This document shows positions 50,409 to 58,095 of a DNA stretch of 64,000 nt, in pieces. Both the position numbers and the translations under genes were made by a program. The notes under the pieces were generated by a model that saw only the letters and a program-made list of their open reading frames with translations, searched no databases and was not told the origin of the DNA. The first letter of the stretch is position 1, and each line of letters opens with the position of its first letter. The stretch comes from Pedobacter alluvionis (lineage in GTDB: Bacteria; Bacteroidota; Bacteroidia; Sphingobacteriales; Sphingobacteriaceae), in NCBI RefSeq assembly GCF_003664035.1, contig NZ_RCCK01000015.1, positions 62,001 through 126,000 of the forward strand. The letters run 5' to 3'.

Positions 50409-51167
50409 TTAATATAATACAGCGGTAGCATTTTTATCTTTTTGTGATAATACTGTAGCACCTGAGCCACATTGGCCACCATTCATAAGTGATAGGGCAT
50501 CTGTTCCGGTAACACCAGGAACATTAGTAGCAGTAGATTCGCCCTGAGCTGCCCAATTGGTATGTCTGAAAGAAATACAGTGACCGAATTCATGGCATAT
50601 TGTTCTGGCACGTTGTGCAAAAGAATTACCGGCAATATAATTTTTATTGATTTTAACCAAAGCACCTGCACTTCCTCCCGAAGGGAACTGTCCCTGGCCG
50701 CAAACACCATTTCCTAAATTTTCATTTTTGATCAGAATGTCATAAGGTGCTGTTCTTACAACGCTAAAGCGTAAGGTCGAATTTGGAACAGCATTCCATT
50801 GCGCAATGGCACTATTGATCTCACTGCTCATTGAGGTCATAGATGCATCTACAAAAATCCTGATATTCAATTTTTTCGTTGCATTTACGATACTTCCGGT
50901 GTAATACTGTTCGGTTTTTAGCCCCGTATTAGCAGGGATTTCCATGTTTTTAGGAAATATAATATCTTCCTCAACAACATATTCATTTCCATTATCAACA
51001 ATACTCGATTCGGGGAAGCCTAAATTTTTAATGTGCTGTAAAACCTTATCGGTATTTTTTACAGTTTCTTGTGGTTCTGATGTTAATGTTTCCTGGTTTT
51101 TTTTACATGCTGCAATTACTACTGCAACCATCGCTACGATCGCGATTCTTTTTAGGTTTTTTTTCAT
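50409..51167 (-). CDS. M57-type (HEIGH) metalloprotease lipoprotein
   Basis: 252 aa. Lipoprotein signal: KRIAIVAMVAVVIAAC with Cys near residue 21, followed by KKNQ. The catalytic block ICHEFGHCISFRHTNW contains HExxH and a third His (His and HTxW) as in the M57 'dual-action HEIGH' peptidases of Bacteroidota. The upstream TGSIVNATKKLNIRIFVDAS and AIAQWNAVPNSTLRFSVV segments are also standard. It probably acts at the cell surface or in the periplasm; substrates are not known to me. Confidence 0.87.
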   Translation of the reverse strand: MKKNLKRIAIVAMVAVVIAACKKNQETLTSEPQETVKNTDKVLQHIKNLGFPESSIVDNGNEYVVEEDIIFPKNMEIPANTGLKTEQYYTGSIVNATKKLNIRIFVDASMTSMSSEINSAIAQWNAVPNSTLRFSVVRTAPYDILIKNENLGNGVCGQGQFPSGGSAGALVKINKNYIAGNSFAQRARTICHEFGHCISFRHTNWAAQGESTATNVPGVTGTDALSLMNGGQCGSGATVLSQKDKNATAVLY

Positions 51168-51203
51168 GGGATATTGGTTAGTTAATCCTTAAGAGCTGAT
51201 AAA

Positions 51204-51211
51204 CAAATGTA
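51204..51211 (-). promoter_or_regulatory. -7 box of the metalloprotease gene
   Basis: TACATTTG on the minus strand fits TAnnTTTG, 36 nt before the ATG. No -33 TTTG at the right distance. The rest of the 51168-51473 gap is AT-rich with nothing more to report. Confidence 0.4.
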
Positions 51212-51473
51212 AAAGAACGTGTTACATTATTTTTTACCTGTCGGATAATTTTACACCAAGACTTAATCAATATGCTTTGTAATGTTTTAAAGTTGTATTT
51301 GTATTTAAAAATTTACACAAACAGTCTATTTTATGTGTTGTTTCTTGATTTAAATAAGAGTTTTGAAGAAAAAAATAGTTAATTCCATATTGCTCACCAA
51401 TTAAAAAAGGGTACTACCAGTTTATTCTTCTTACCTTACCAAATTATGGCCAAGAAGGCCCAAATTTTATAGT

Positions 51474-51791
51474 ATGCAAAATGAGAGTATAGCCTTACAG
51501 GCGAAAGTGTTTTTATATCATTTAAATAATGCTAACAACGAAAATGGTTTTCGGGCTTCAGAATCGTGGATATTTAGCCAGGTAAGTGAGCAGGGAAAGG
51601 CCGCAATCGAGCATGATTTCTTTCCTACAGTTTCTGTTCATGTAGATTCGAAAAAGATACATGATTTTACAGCCAGTGTATTATCGCAGCTTAAAGAGCA
51701 GCCCAAAATTAATGTGCCCAATCTTAATGTTAGTATCCAAACCGGGTCTGAATATTTTATTGCCTTTTCTCCTGACAGGGTGATTAGATAA
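51474..51791 (+). CDS. Hypothetical protein
   Basis: 105 aa from ATG 51474, starting MQNESIALQAKVFLYHLN. It is soluble with mixed charge and no signal peptide (HDFFPTVSVHVDSKKIHDFT, SIQTGSEYFIAFSPDRVIR). I do not recognise the domain. It looks like a genuine, single-gene transcript by its clean codon pattern and clear start. Function unknown. Confidence 0.6.
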   Translation: MQNESIALQAKVFLYHLNNANNENGFRASESWIFSQVSEQGKAAIEHDFFPTVSVHVDSKKIHDFTASVLSQLKEQPKINVPNLNVSIQTGSEYFIAFSPDRVIR

Positions 51792-52021
51792 GATTGGTAT
51801 TGTGCAAAGTAGATTAGCGTATTCTTTTAAAGAATATATCTTCAATTGCAGGAAATTTAGCTAGTGAATAATATTTTCAGCTAAGTTTTTACGCTACCAT
51901 AACATTGTCAGTGAGCTGTGTTTAGTTTGTTAACTAAAACAGAAAAGATAAGATATAGGAACAATTATTCGCAGAAACAAAGGAAGAAACTTCTCTTGTG
52001 GATTAGGGATTTATGATTAAC

Positions 52022-52059
52022 AAAAAAGGTGATGATCTTGAAAGACCATCACCTTTTTT
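52022..52059. terminator. Bidirectional terminator
   Basis: AAAAAAGGTGATG, a central segment ATCTTGAAAGAC, CATCACCTTTTTT. Poly-A on one side and poly-T on the other make it work both ways. It directly follows the 59-aa gene on the minus strand. Confidence 0.85.
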
Positions 52060-52061
52060 CA

Positions 52062-52241
52062 TTATTTCTTATTATCGTATTTCCGCTGATTGTCCTTGTT
52101 CGAAGTCTGATCAGATCGTTGTCCGCCACCGTTGGTAATGCCCTGGATTTTTTTATCGGTTTTAACATCATGATTTGCCCGATCTGCTATTGAACTGCCC
52201 TGAACTGTGGGGTTGTTTTTTGGTGTGCCCGTATTTTTCAT
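52062..52241 (-). CDS. 59-aa Asn/Lys/Gln-rich protein
   Basis: Start ATG 52241, stop TAA 52064-52062. The sequence runs MKNTGTPKNNPTVQGSS, then IADRANHDVKTDKKIQGITN and GGGQRSDQTSNKDNQRKYDN, ending KK. It is very hydrophilic, basic, with no cysteine or hydrophobic core, so probably disordered. The two-sided evidence for expression is a terminator 2 nt after its stop and an uninterrupted frame with normal codon choice. Similar short proteins occur in Pedobacter-like genomes, with no assigned role. Confidence 0.6.
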   Translation of the reverse strand: MKNTGTPKNNPTVQGSSIADRANHDVKTDKKIQGITNGGGQRSDQTSNKDNQRKYDNKK

Positions 52242-52342
52242 AATTATAAAATTTAGTGAATAATATTACAGAACGCTACATTAACAACCAATCTGGTGCG
52301 GGATATGTTTTGATTTTTTTGAGTTATTGTACTTCGATTAGT

Positions 52343-52427
52343 AGTCATTTCGAACAGAATGCATTTCAGCTGAGAAATCTAAGAAGAATAGATCTCTCCA
52401 TTTCGCTACGCTTCAGTCGAGATGACG
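52343..52427. repeat. Palindromic element, family C (copy 1)
   Basis: The ends GTCATTTCGA (52343-52352) and TCGAGATGAC (52418-52427) are inverted. An inner pair GAGAAATCT/AGATCTCTC brackets the centre. The sequence is related to 55309-55402. A 78-codon frame running through it on the plus strand is an artefact of the repeat. Confidence 0.75.
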
Positions 52428-52497
52428 ACGATTTGAAAGGCATATGTGACCAATGTCAATCACCAATGAACCAATGGCTACTGAATGAATGAACAAC

Positions 52498-53199
52498 TTA
52501 GTACAATAAAAATATAGTTGGCTGTTTATGCAGGTCTATTTCCTCTTTTCGCCAGTTGTAAACACTTTGGGTTTTAATAAATTCATCTGTTGCAGTAAGG
52601 TTGCTGGCTACACATACCTGTGTATTGGGCTTGCAACTTTTCAGCACTTCTTCAAAAAGCTGGTTATTGCGGAAAGGTGTTTCGATGAATATCTGTGTTT
52701 GTTTGTAGCGGCTGGCCGATAAATCTAAATCTTTAATCCTTTTGGTGCGCTGCTCTTTATCGATTGGCAAATAACCCCAAAAGGCGAAACTTTGTCCGTT
52801 AAAACCCGATGCCATTAAGGCCAGTAAAATCGAGCTAGGCCCTACTAATGGTACCACTTTAATACCGCGTTTATGTGCTTCGGCAACAATATCGGCTCCT
52901 GGATCGGCAATGCCAGGGCACCCCGCTTCGCTCATCAAACCTACATCTTTACCCGCATTAAGCTCCGCAAAAAACTGACCTAAATCGGTGCGGTTATGTT
53001 TACCGTAATCGTGTACGATCAGATCTTTTTGAGGGGTTTTTAGTCCAGCCTCCTTTAAAAACTTACGGGCTGTTTTACTGTTTTCGACAATGTAGGTATC
53101 AATCTGGTTAATGGTATCAACCAAATAAGGAGTAAACGTTTTGTGTGCTACCTCTTCAGCCAATGGTACGGGAATAAGGTATAAAGTGCCTTTTTGCAT
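52498..53199 (-). CDS. RsmI-like SAM-dependent methyltransferase
   Basis: 233 aa. Tetrapyrrole-methylase fold with GTLYLIPVPLAEEV, the Gly-rich SEAGCPGIADPGADIVAEA region (the RsmI/rRNA methyltransferase hallmark), and VVPLVGPSSILLALMASGFN. RsmI 2'-O-methylates C1402 of 16S rRNA. At 233 aa it is shorter than E. coli RsmI (286), a second short paralogue common in Bacteroidota; the rRNA target is therefore uncertain. A -7 box ends 4 nt before the ATG. Confidence 0.87.
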   Translation of the reverse strand: MQKGTLYLIPVPLAEEVAHKTFTPYLVDTINQIDTYIVENSKTARKFLKEAGLKTPQKDLIVHDYGKHNRTDLGQFFAELNAGKDVGLMSEAGCPGIADPGADIVAEAHKRGIKVVPLVGPSSILLALMASGFNGQSFAFWGYLPIDKEQRTKRIKDLDLSASRYKQTQIFIETPFRNNQLFEEVLKSCKPNTQVCVASNLTATDEFIKTQSVYNWRKEEIDLHKQPTIFLLY

Positions 53200-53203
53200 G
53201 CTA

Positions 53204-53211
53204 CAAAAATA
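53204..53211 (-). promoter_or_regulatory. -7 box abutting the RsmI-like start
   Basis: TATTTTTG on the minus strand fits TAnnTTTG and ends 4 nt before the ATG (53199-53197). No good -33 TTTG at 19 nt. If used, the mRNA would begin at or next to the start codon. Confidence 0.45.
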
Positions 53212-53477
53212 CTCACAATAAATAGAATTTAAGTTCTAAAGTTTGCTGTATTAGCAATATAATCTCTTTTGTAAGCAAAGGTGTAGCAAATTTTATTTCT
53301 AACTGACTAATTTTCTGCACAATTAAACTTCACTTAAAACGTTAAATATTAGTTAAATATGCCCTGCAACGCAATATTTGAAGGAAAACGCTAAAACTAT
53401 GCTTGCATATTAAACCTTCTTTAATTTTGGTTCTCTAATTGATACACACACATTAGGTTATTAAAATAAACACACAA

Positions 53478-55127
53478 ATGAAAACACTGAAATCTACGGC
53501 ACTTGTGCTGGGGCTCTTTGCGCTCCTTGCCGGAACCACAACCCTTGTCAGGGCACAAGACTATCAAAACGATTACCAGAATGATGGTTACAGTACTGGC
53601 AACATCTCTTTACAGACTTTTTACGACGAACTTTCGCCCTATGGTACCTGGATTCAGGATCCACAATATGGTTATGTTTGGCGACCAGATGTAGATCAAA
53701 ACGAATTTCGCCCATATTACACAAACGGGCGTTGGGCAATGACAGAATATGGCAATACCTGGGTTTCTAATTACGATTGGGGCTGGGCACCTTTCCACTA
53801 TGGCCGTTGGGTAATTAACAGTTACAGGCAGTGGATCTGGTTACCTGATACCAATTGGGGACCAGCCTGGGTAGATTGGAGAAGTGGTGATGGTTATTAC
53901 GGATGGGCGCCTATGGCACCAAGTATCAGTATTAATTTAAGCTTTGGCCGCCGTTATGCGGTACCGGAATTTTGCTGGAACTTTATTCCACAACGTAATA
54001 TTTATATCAATACTTTCCCAAGATATGATTACGGTCGCAATAATGTATACATCCGCAACACCACAATCATCAATAATACTTATGTATATAATAGAAGAAC
54101 TTATTATGGCGGTCCAAGGGTTGAAGATATCAGACGTGCAACCAATAGAGATGTAACAGTTTACCGTTATGCACAAAGTTCAAGACCGGGCGCAAGCAGG
54201 GTTGGTGGTAGAGAGGTTTCTATTTACAGACCAAGACCTGAACGTAATGCGGTAGATAATCGTAATGCTGCACCAAGAAGATTTGAACAAGGTAATGCTG
54301 GTATTAGCAGAGGCGGAAGAAACGAAGGGTATACCAATCGCGATCAAAGAGGCGGTAATCCAGGCAATAACGACAACCGTTTTGGATCTAGAGATAATCG
54401 TACTTCTACACAACCAGATAGAAATAATAACAATCAGCCAAATAACAGGGGCGAGGCTTATAACAGGGATGCAAACGGACGTATTAGTCGTGGTGGCACT
54501 AACGGAATTGATAACGGGAACAGGCAGGAAAATGCAAATCGTGGCCAGGATCAACAACGTTTAGATCAGATCAGACAACAGCGTAATCAAGATCGCATGA
54601 GCACAGATCAACAACGTAACCAACGTAATATGCAGCCACAACAGCCAGTCCAGAATGATCAGCAACGCGCTCAAATGGATCAACAAAGAGCACAACGTAA
54701 TGAACAGATGCAACAGCAACGTGCGCAACAAGTGCAGCAGCAACAGCAGGAAAGAACCCAACGCGATGCACAGGCTCAACAGCAACGTAACGAGCAAATG
54801 CAACAGCAGCGTGTGCAACAAGCCCAGCAGCAACAGCAAGAAAGGACTCAACGCGATGCTCAAGCTCAGCAACAGCGTAATGAGCAAATGCAACAGCAGC
54901 GTGTGCAACAAGCCCAGCAGCAACAACAAGAAAGAGCACAACGCGATGCACAGGCTCAACAGCAACGTGCCCAGCAAGCGCAACAAGAGCGTGCACAACG
55001 TGATGCTCAGGCTCAACAACAAAGAGCTCAGCAGCAGCAACAAAGACAAGAACAAAGAAGAGAAGCTCCACCACAACAAAGAGGTGGTGGTGAAAGTGGA
55101 AGACCATCAAGAGGTGGCAGAGGATAA
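53478..55127 (+). CDS. DUF6600 protein with Q/R-rich repetitive tail
   Basis: 549 aa, signal peptide ending VRAQ (residues 1-27). Residues 45-200 are the DUF6600 domain, Trp/Tyr-rich (SPYGTWIQDPQYGYVWRP, WGWAPFHYGRWVI, DTNWGPAWVDWRSGDGYYGW). Residues 200-370 are Arg/Asn/Gly-rich. From about 370 the tail is Gln/Arg-rich and built of 30-residue repeats (ERTQRDAQAQQQRNEQMQQQ, RVQQAQQQQQ). The tail is likely disordered or coiled-coil and strongly basic. It is probably exported; function unknown. A terminator follows the stop by 4 nt. Confidence 0.85.
   Translation: MKTLKSTALVLGLFALLAGTTTLVRAQDYQNDYQNDGYSTGNISLQTFYDELSPYGTWIQDPQYGYVWRPDVDQNEFRPYYTNGRWAMTEYGNTWVSNYDWGWAPFHYGRWVINSYRQWIWLPDTNWGPAWVDWRSGDGYYGWAPMAPSISINLSFGRRYAVPEFCWNFIPQRNIYINTFPRYDYGRNNVYIRNTTIINNTYVYNRRTYYGGPRVEDIRRATNRDVTVYRYAQSSRPGASRVGGREVSIYRPRPERNAVDNRNAAPRRFEQGNAGISRGGRNEGYTNRDQRGGNPGNNDNRFGSRDNRTSTQPDRNNNNQPNNRGEAYNRDANGRISRGGTNGIDNGNRQENANRGQDQQRLDQIRQQRNQDRMSTDQQRNQRNMQPQQPVQNDQQRAQMDQQRAQRNEQMQQQRAQQVQQQQQERTQRDAQAQQQRNEQMQQQRVQQAQQQQQERTQRDAQAQQQRNEQMQQQRVQQAQQQQQERAQRDAQAQQQRAQQAQQERAQRDAQAQQQRAQQQQQRQEQRREAPPQQRGGGESGRPSRGGRG
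54750..55060 (+). repeat. 90-bp in-frame tandem repeat (Q/R-rich tail)
   Basis: Units begin at 54750, 54840 and 54930, period 90 bp, with the third unit shortened and a degenerate fourth. The DNA copies differ mostly at synonymous sites (GCTCAACAG versus GCTCAGCAA), so the repeat has drifted under amino-acid selection. It is the site where copy number is most likely to vary between strains. Long antisense and alternative frames here are artefacts of the repeat. Confidence 0.9.
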
Positions 55128-55131
55128 ATGG

Positions 55132-55160
55132 AAAGTCCCGATGAAAATCGGGACTTTTTT
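55132..55160 (+). terminator. Rho-independent terminator of the DUF6600 gene
   Basis: AAAGTCCCGAT, loop GAAA, ATCGGGACTTTTTT. A perfect 11-bp stem. Confidence 0.93.
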
Positions 55161-55181
55161 ATTGATGAACTTTTATAAAGT

Positions 55182-55286
55182 GTGCTTAGGTGCCTAAGGT
55201 GGTCATAACAATTGGGGAAACTGTTTAGTAATATCTGGTTTTTAACTATTTCATTTTAATGTTGACCACCTGAGTCACCTTAGAAC
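55182..55286. repeat. Palindromic element, family E
   Basis: 24-bp arms (55182-55205 and 55263-55286) match at 20 of 24 positions. The core reads AGGTGCCTAAGGTGGTCA in one arm and TGACCACCTGAGTCACCT in the other, with a 57-nt centre. Only one copy is in the window. Confidence 0.7.
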
Positions 55287-55308
55287 ATTTAAGCTTTTTA
55301 AGTGCAAT

Positions 55309-55402
55309 CGTCATCCTTAGAATACAGCTTAATGAGGGATTTATATAAGTTAGCTTCGATATTTAGATTTCTCGGCTACGTTGCACTTCACTCGACAGGA
55401 CG
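55309..55402. repeat. Palindromic element, family C (copy 2), overlapping the HAD gene end
   Basis: The ends CGTCATCCTT and GACAGGACG, with AGATTTCTCGGCT inside, relate it to 52343-52427 (inverted). The arms are more degenerate than in copy 1. It overlaps the last residues of the HAD-family gene (55388 onward), whose C-terminus is therefore derived from the element. Confidence 0.6.
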
Positions 55403-56032
55403 TAACGAAGCTTGCCCCGCTGCTATATGCAAATTACTCAAATCATTCCCCCTAAAAGTGCTTTCGGCATTTGGGTGCAGGTTTTCAGGATCGAGTAAAA
55501 AAGTAGTTATTCCCAGTTCCAGTCCGAATTTAATTTCCGATTCGGCATCATCGCCAATAATTAAAATGTCATTTTTGTCAAGGTGATGCTGATCGATCAA
55601 TTTTTCAAAAGTTTTTTTCTTGTTAGCTATAGAAACATCAACTACATGCACTTCTTCAAAATCATCTGCGATGCCCAGCATCTTTACTTTTGAAAGCTGT
55701 TGTTTTGGAAAACCGGCCGTTACAATAAATTTCCGTCCGATTAAACTTTTGATGTGGTGATAATCGTCGCTCGGCTTTAAAGGCTTGGTTACTTCTCTGT
55801 TTTGGAGATAAGAAATCACGTCAGGCATTACTTCTTCTTTAAAACCGTATTTTTTAGCCACTTTCAGAAAAGGCGTTTTTAACATTTCCTGCTTGGCAAG
55901 TTGAAAATCTTCTTTGCTGATTCCTAAATCCATACTTTCCAAGAAACGGTATAATTCGCCCATCAACTGTTCTTCGTTCGCTTTGGTAAAATAAATGGTA
56001 TTGTCCAGGTCTATAAAAAATATTCGCTTCAT
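55388..56032 (-). CDS. HAD-superfamily phosphatase
   Basis: 214 aa from ATG 56032 (MKRIFFIDLDNTIYF, with the DxD nucleophile motif DLDNT). The second and third motifs are KFIVTAGFPKQQLSK (Thr/Ser site) and DILIIGDDAESEIKFGLELG (acidic pair GDD). It should hydrolyse a small phosphate ester; substrate not deducible. The longer frame upstream (to 56290) is the antisense of the YtxH gene and is not real. The C-terminal SLRPVE is encoded by a palindromic element, so the natural end may differ. Confidence 0.87.
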   Translation of the reverse strand: MKRIFFIDLDNTIYFTKANEEQLMGELYRFLESMDLGISKEDFQLAKQEMLKTPFLKVAKKYGFKEEVMPDVISYLQNREVTKPLKPSDDYHHIKSLIGRKFIVTAGFPKQQLSKVKMLGIADDFEEVHVVDVSIANKKKTFEKLIDQHHLDKNDILIIGDDAESEIKFGLELGITTFLLDPENLHPNAESTFRGNDLSNLHIAAGQASLRPVE

Positions 56033-56111
56033 TGTGGATTGGTTTTTGTAAGATGAAAAAAATAAAAACACCTGTGGGTTAAATATGTTTAATAAGTAAA
56101 TCACTAAGATC

Positions 56112-56339
56112 ATGAAAAAAGAGACAAAAATTATAGTAGGCGTATTAGCCGGAGCAGCATTAGGAGCAACCATCGCATTGGCATTATCGTCAGATTCGAC
56201 CAGCGATCTGAAAAGTAAAGTATCAGATTTTTTTGCTGATCTTTTAGATGCTTCTAAAGATAAATTAGCAGGTTTGGCAGATAAAGCCACAAGCGTTGCA
56301 GATAAGGTTAAAGATAAAGTAGCAGAAATAAATGCATAA
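56112..56339 (+). CDS. YtxH-domain small membrane protein
   Basis: 75 aa. One N-terminal membrane segment with a Gly/Ala-rich core (IIVGVLAGAALGATIALALS) followed by an amphipathic helix (LKSKVSDFFADLLDASKDKL, then DKATSVADKVKDKVAEI). This matches the YtxH stress-associated family, anchored in the inner membrane. The opposite frame is the spurious extension of the HAD gene. A terminator follows within 15 nt. Confidence 0.88.
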   Translation: MKKETKIIVGVLAGAALGATIALALSSDSTSDLKSKVSDFFADLLDASKDKLAGLADKATSVADKVKDKVAEINA

Positions 56340-56348
56340 CGAATTGGA

Positions 56349-56375
56349 AGTGCCGGAAATATCCGGCATTTTTAT
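56349..56375 (+). terminator. Rho-independent terminator of the YtxH gene
   Basis: TGCCGGA, loop AATA, TCCGGCATTTTTA. Seven base pairs plus a T-tract. Confidence 0.85.
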
Positions 56376-56402
56376 TCTATATATTTTCTAACCAACATCT
56401 TG

Positions 56403-57818
56403 ATGAACATTGCTTTTCATGGTGCCGCCCGTACGGTTACGGGGAGTAAGCACCTTATTACCTTAAAAAACGGTACCCGGATATTATTAGATTGTGGCTT
56501 ATTCCAGGGAATGGGTCATGTTACCGATAAATTAAACGATTACTTTGGTTTCGATGCCAAAAAAGTTACTTATCTCGTTTTATCACACGCCCATATTGAT
56601 CATTGCGGTTTATTACCCAAATTGATTGCCGAAGGTTTTGAAGGTAAGATTTTCTGTACCCCGGCCACTATGGATCTTGCCCGCATTTTAATGATGGATT
56701 CTGCCAAAATCCAGATGCAGGACGCTGAATATGCAAACCGCCACCTCCGCAACGGCGAAGAAATGGAAGAAGCACTTTATACAGAAGAAGATGTTATCAA
56801 AACACTTAGTCTGATGAAGATTGTGGAGTATGAAGAAGATTTTGAAATTGAACAGGAAATACGCTTGAAATTTACAGATGCTGGTCATATTTTGGGCAGT
56901 GCTGCAGTACACCTTACCATTACGGAAGAGGGAAAACCAACCCGGATTACTTTCTCTGGCGATGTTGGTCGTTATGGTGACCTGCTTTTAAAAAGTCCCC
57001 AGCAGTTTGACCAGGCCGATTACATCTTAATGGAGTCAACCTACGGCGATTCGCTACATAAAGATCTCGATCCGATCGAAGATCTGCTTTTGGAAATCAT
57101 TAATAATACCTGCAAAGTAAAAAAAGGTAAAGTAATTATTCCGGCTTTTGCTGTTGGCCGTACACAGGAACTGCTTTATGCTTTAAACGGATTGGAACTA
57201 AAAGGTAAATTACCTGATGTTCCTTACTATGTAGATAGTCCGTTATCATCAAAAGCAACCGAAATTCTTAAGAATCACCCAGAAGTGTATAATAATGGGG
57301 TTAAAGAAACCTTAAAAATAGACCATGATGTGTTTGGATTTAAGGGCTTGCGCTTTATTGAGAGTGTGGAGGAATCGAAAGCTTTAAATGAAGATCCAAG
57401 GCCATCTGTAATTATTTCGGCATCGGGTATGGCGGAGGCTGGTCGGGTAAAGCACCACATCAGAAACAATATTAGTAACCAGAAAAATACGATTTTAATG
57501 GTGGGTTATTGTGAGCCAAATTCACTCGGTGGCAGGTTAATTGCCGGACAAAAAGTTGTTGAAATTTTCCGTGATGAATATGATGTTAAAGCTGAAGTAC
57601 AATTGATAAAATCGATGAGTGCACATGGCGATTATGAGGATTTATTACAGTTTTTATCTTGCCAGGATCCGGCGAAAGTGAAACAATTGTTTCTGGTTCA
57701 TGGGGAGTATGAGGTGCAACAGCATTTTGCCACGAGGTTAAAAGATAATGGTTTTAAACATGTAGCCATACCAGAATACCATCAAGTGTTTGAGTTTGGA
57801 GTAACTATATTTTTTTAG
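56403..57818 (+). CDS. Beta-CASP metallo-beta-lactamase RNA exonuclease-like protein
   Basis: 471 aa from ATG 56403. The metal-binding motif is YLVLSHAHIDHCGLLPKL (HxHxDH), with LLDCGLFQG upstream. The beta-CASP domain includes RITFSGDVGRYGD, LMESTYGDSLHK and GKVIIPAFAVGRTQELLY; the C-terminus has IISASGMAEAGRVKHHI and SMSAHGDYEDLLQFL. It resembles archaeal/bacterial CPSF-like nucleases acting on RNA. The one TTG codon before the ATG is also in frame but not needed. Single gene, no operon partners. Confidence 0.9.
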   Translation: MNIAFHGAARTVTGSKHLITLKNGTRILLDCGLFQGMGHVTDKLNDYFGFDAKKVTYLVLSHAHIDHCGLLPKLIAEGFEGKIFCTPATMDLARILMMDSAKIQMQDAEYANRHLRNGEEMEEALYTEEDVIKTLSLMKIVEYEEDFEIEQEIRLKFTDAGHILGSAAVHLTITEEGKPTRITFSGDVGRYGDLLLKSPQQFDQADYILMESTYGDSLHKDLDPIEDLLLEIINNTCKVKKGKVIIPAFAVGRTQELLYALNGLELKGKLPDVPYYVDSPLSSKATEILKNHPEVYNNGVKETLKIDHDVFGFKGLRFIESVEESKALNEDPRPSVIISASGMAEAGRVKHHIRNNISNQKNTILMVGYCEPNSLGGRLIAGQKVVEIFRDEYDVKAEVQLIKSMSAHGDYEDLLQFLSCQDPAKVKQLFLVHGEYEVQQHFATRLKDNGFKHVAIPEYHQVFEFGVTIFF

Positions 57819-57835
57819 CTTTATTTTTAAGAATT

Positions 57836-58029
57836 AAGCGTTGGTCTGGATTTGAGACCCATACCCTTATCCTCCATTTCAGTTTGATTTTATTAGGATT
57901 ACAAATCCTTAGCTCTTTTAGACGGGATTGCAAATCCCGACCAGCAGCGTAACGATTAAGCGTTGGTCTGGATTTATAATCCAGACCGTTGTTTGATTCT
58001 CTTAGTCGGGATTACAAATCCCGACCAGC
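57836..58029. repeat. Cluster of short hairpin repeats
   Basis: About 190 bp hold five related hairpin units. GCGTTGGTCTGGATTTGAGA occurs near 57838; AGGATTACAAATCCT at 57895-57909; GACGGGATTGCAAATCCCGA near 57921; GCGTTGGTCTGGATTTATAA near 57960, ending CCAGACC; and GTCGGGATTACAAATCCCGA near 58006. The direct repeat TTAAGCGTTGGTCTGGATTT starts at 57836 and 57958, 122 bp apart. Each unit folds on itself (TCTGGATTTATAATCCAGA; GGGATTACAAATCCC). Confidence 0.8.
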
Positions 58030-58083
58030 ACAATGCACAGCATGGCCATTTTCCATCTTACCTCATACCTCTTCCATTTTCCC

Positions 58084-58091
58084 TATCTTTG
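58084..58091 (+). promoter_or_regulatory. -7 box abutting the methyltransferase start
   Basis: TATCTTTG, a perfect TAnnTTTG, ends 4 nt before ATG 58096. The -33 region is not a clear TTTG. With the usual 5-9 nt between the box and the start of transcription, the mRNA would begin at the ATG. Confidence 0.55.
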
Positions 58092-58095
58092 CCCC

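Noticed and set aside
52256..52492. 78-codon plus-strand frame
   Set aside because: It passes through a family C palindromic repeat, has no ribosome-binding signal and no recognisable protein features.
54750..55060. CRISPR-like array
   Set aside because: The repeat is in frame and codes for protein, has no unique spacers and no cas genes nearby.
54561..55197. Long open frames on both strands of the Q/R repeat
   Set aside because: They are by-products of the 90-bp periodic repeat and its biased codons; the real frame is the DUF6600 protein on the plus strand.
56033..56290. Longer start for the HAD-family gene
   Set aside because: The extension is antisense to the YtxH gene and has no family similarity; ATG 56032 gives the normal DLDNT-start.
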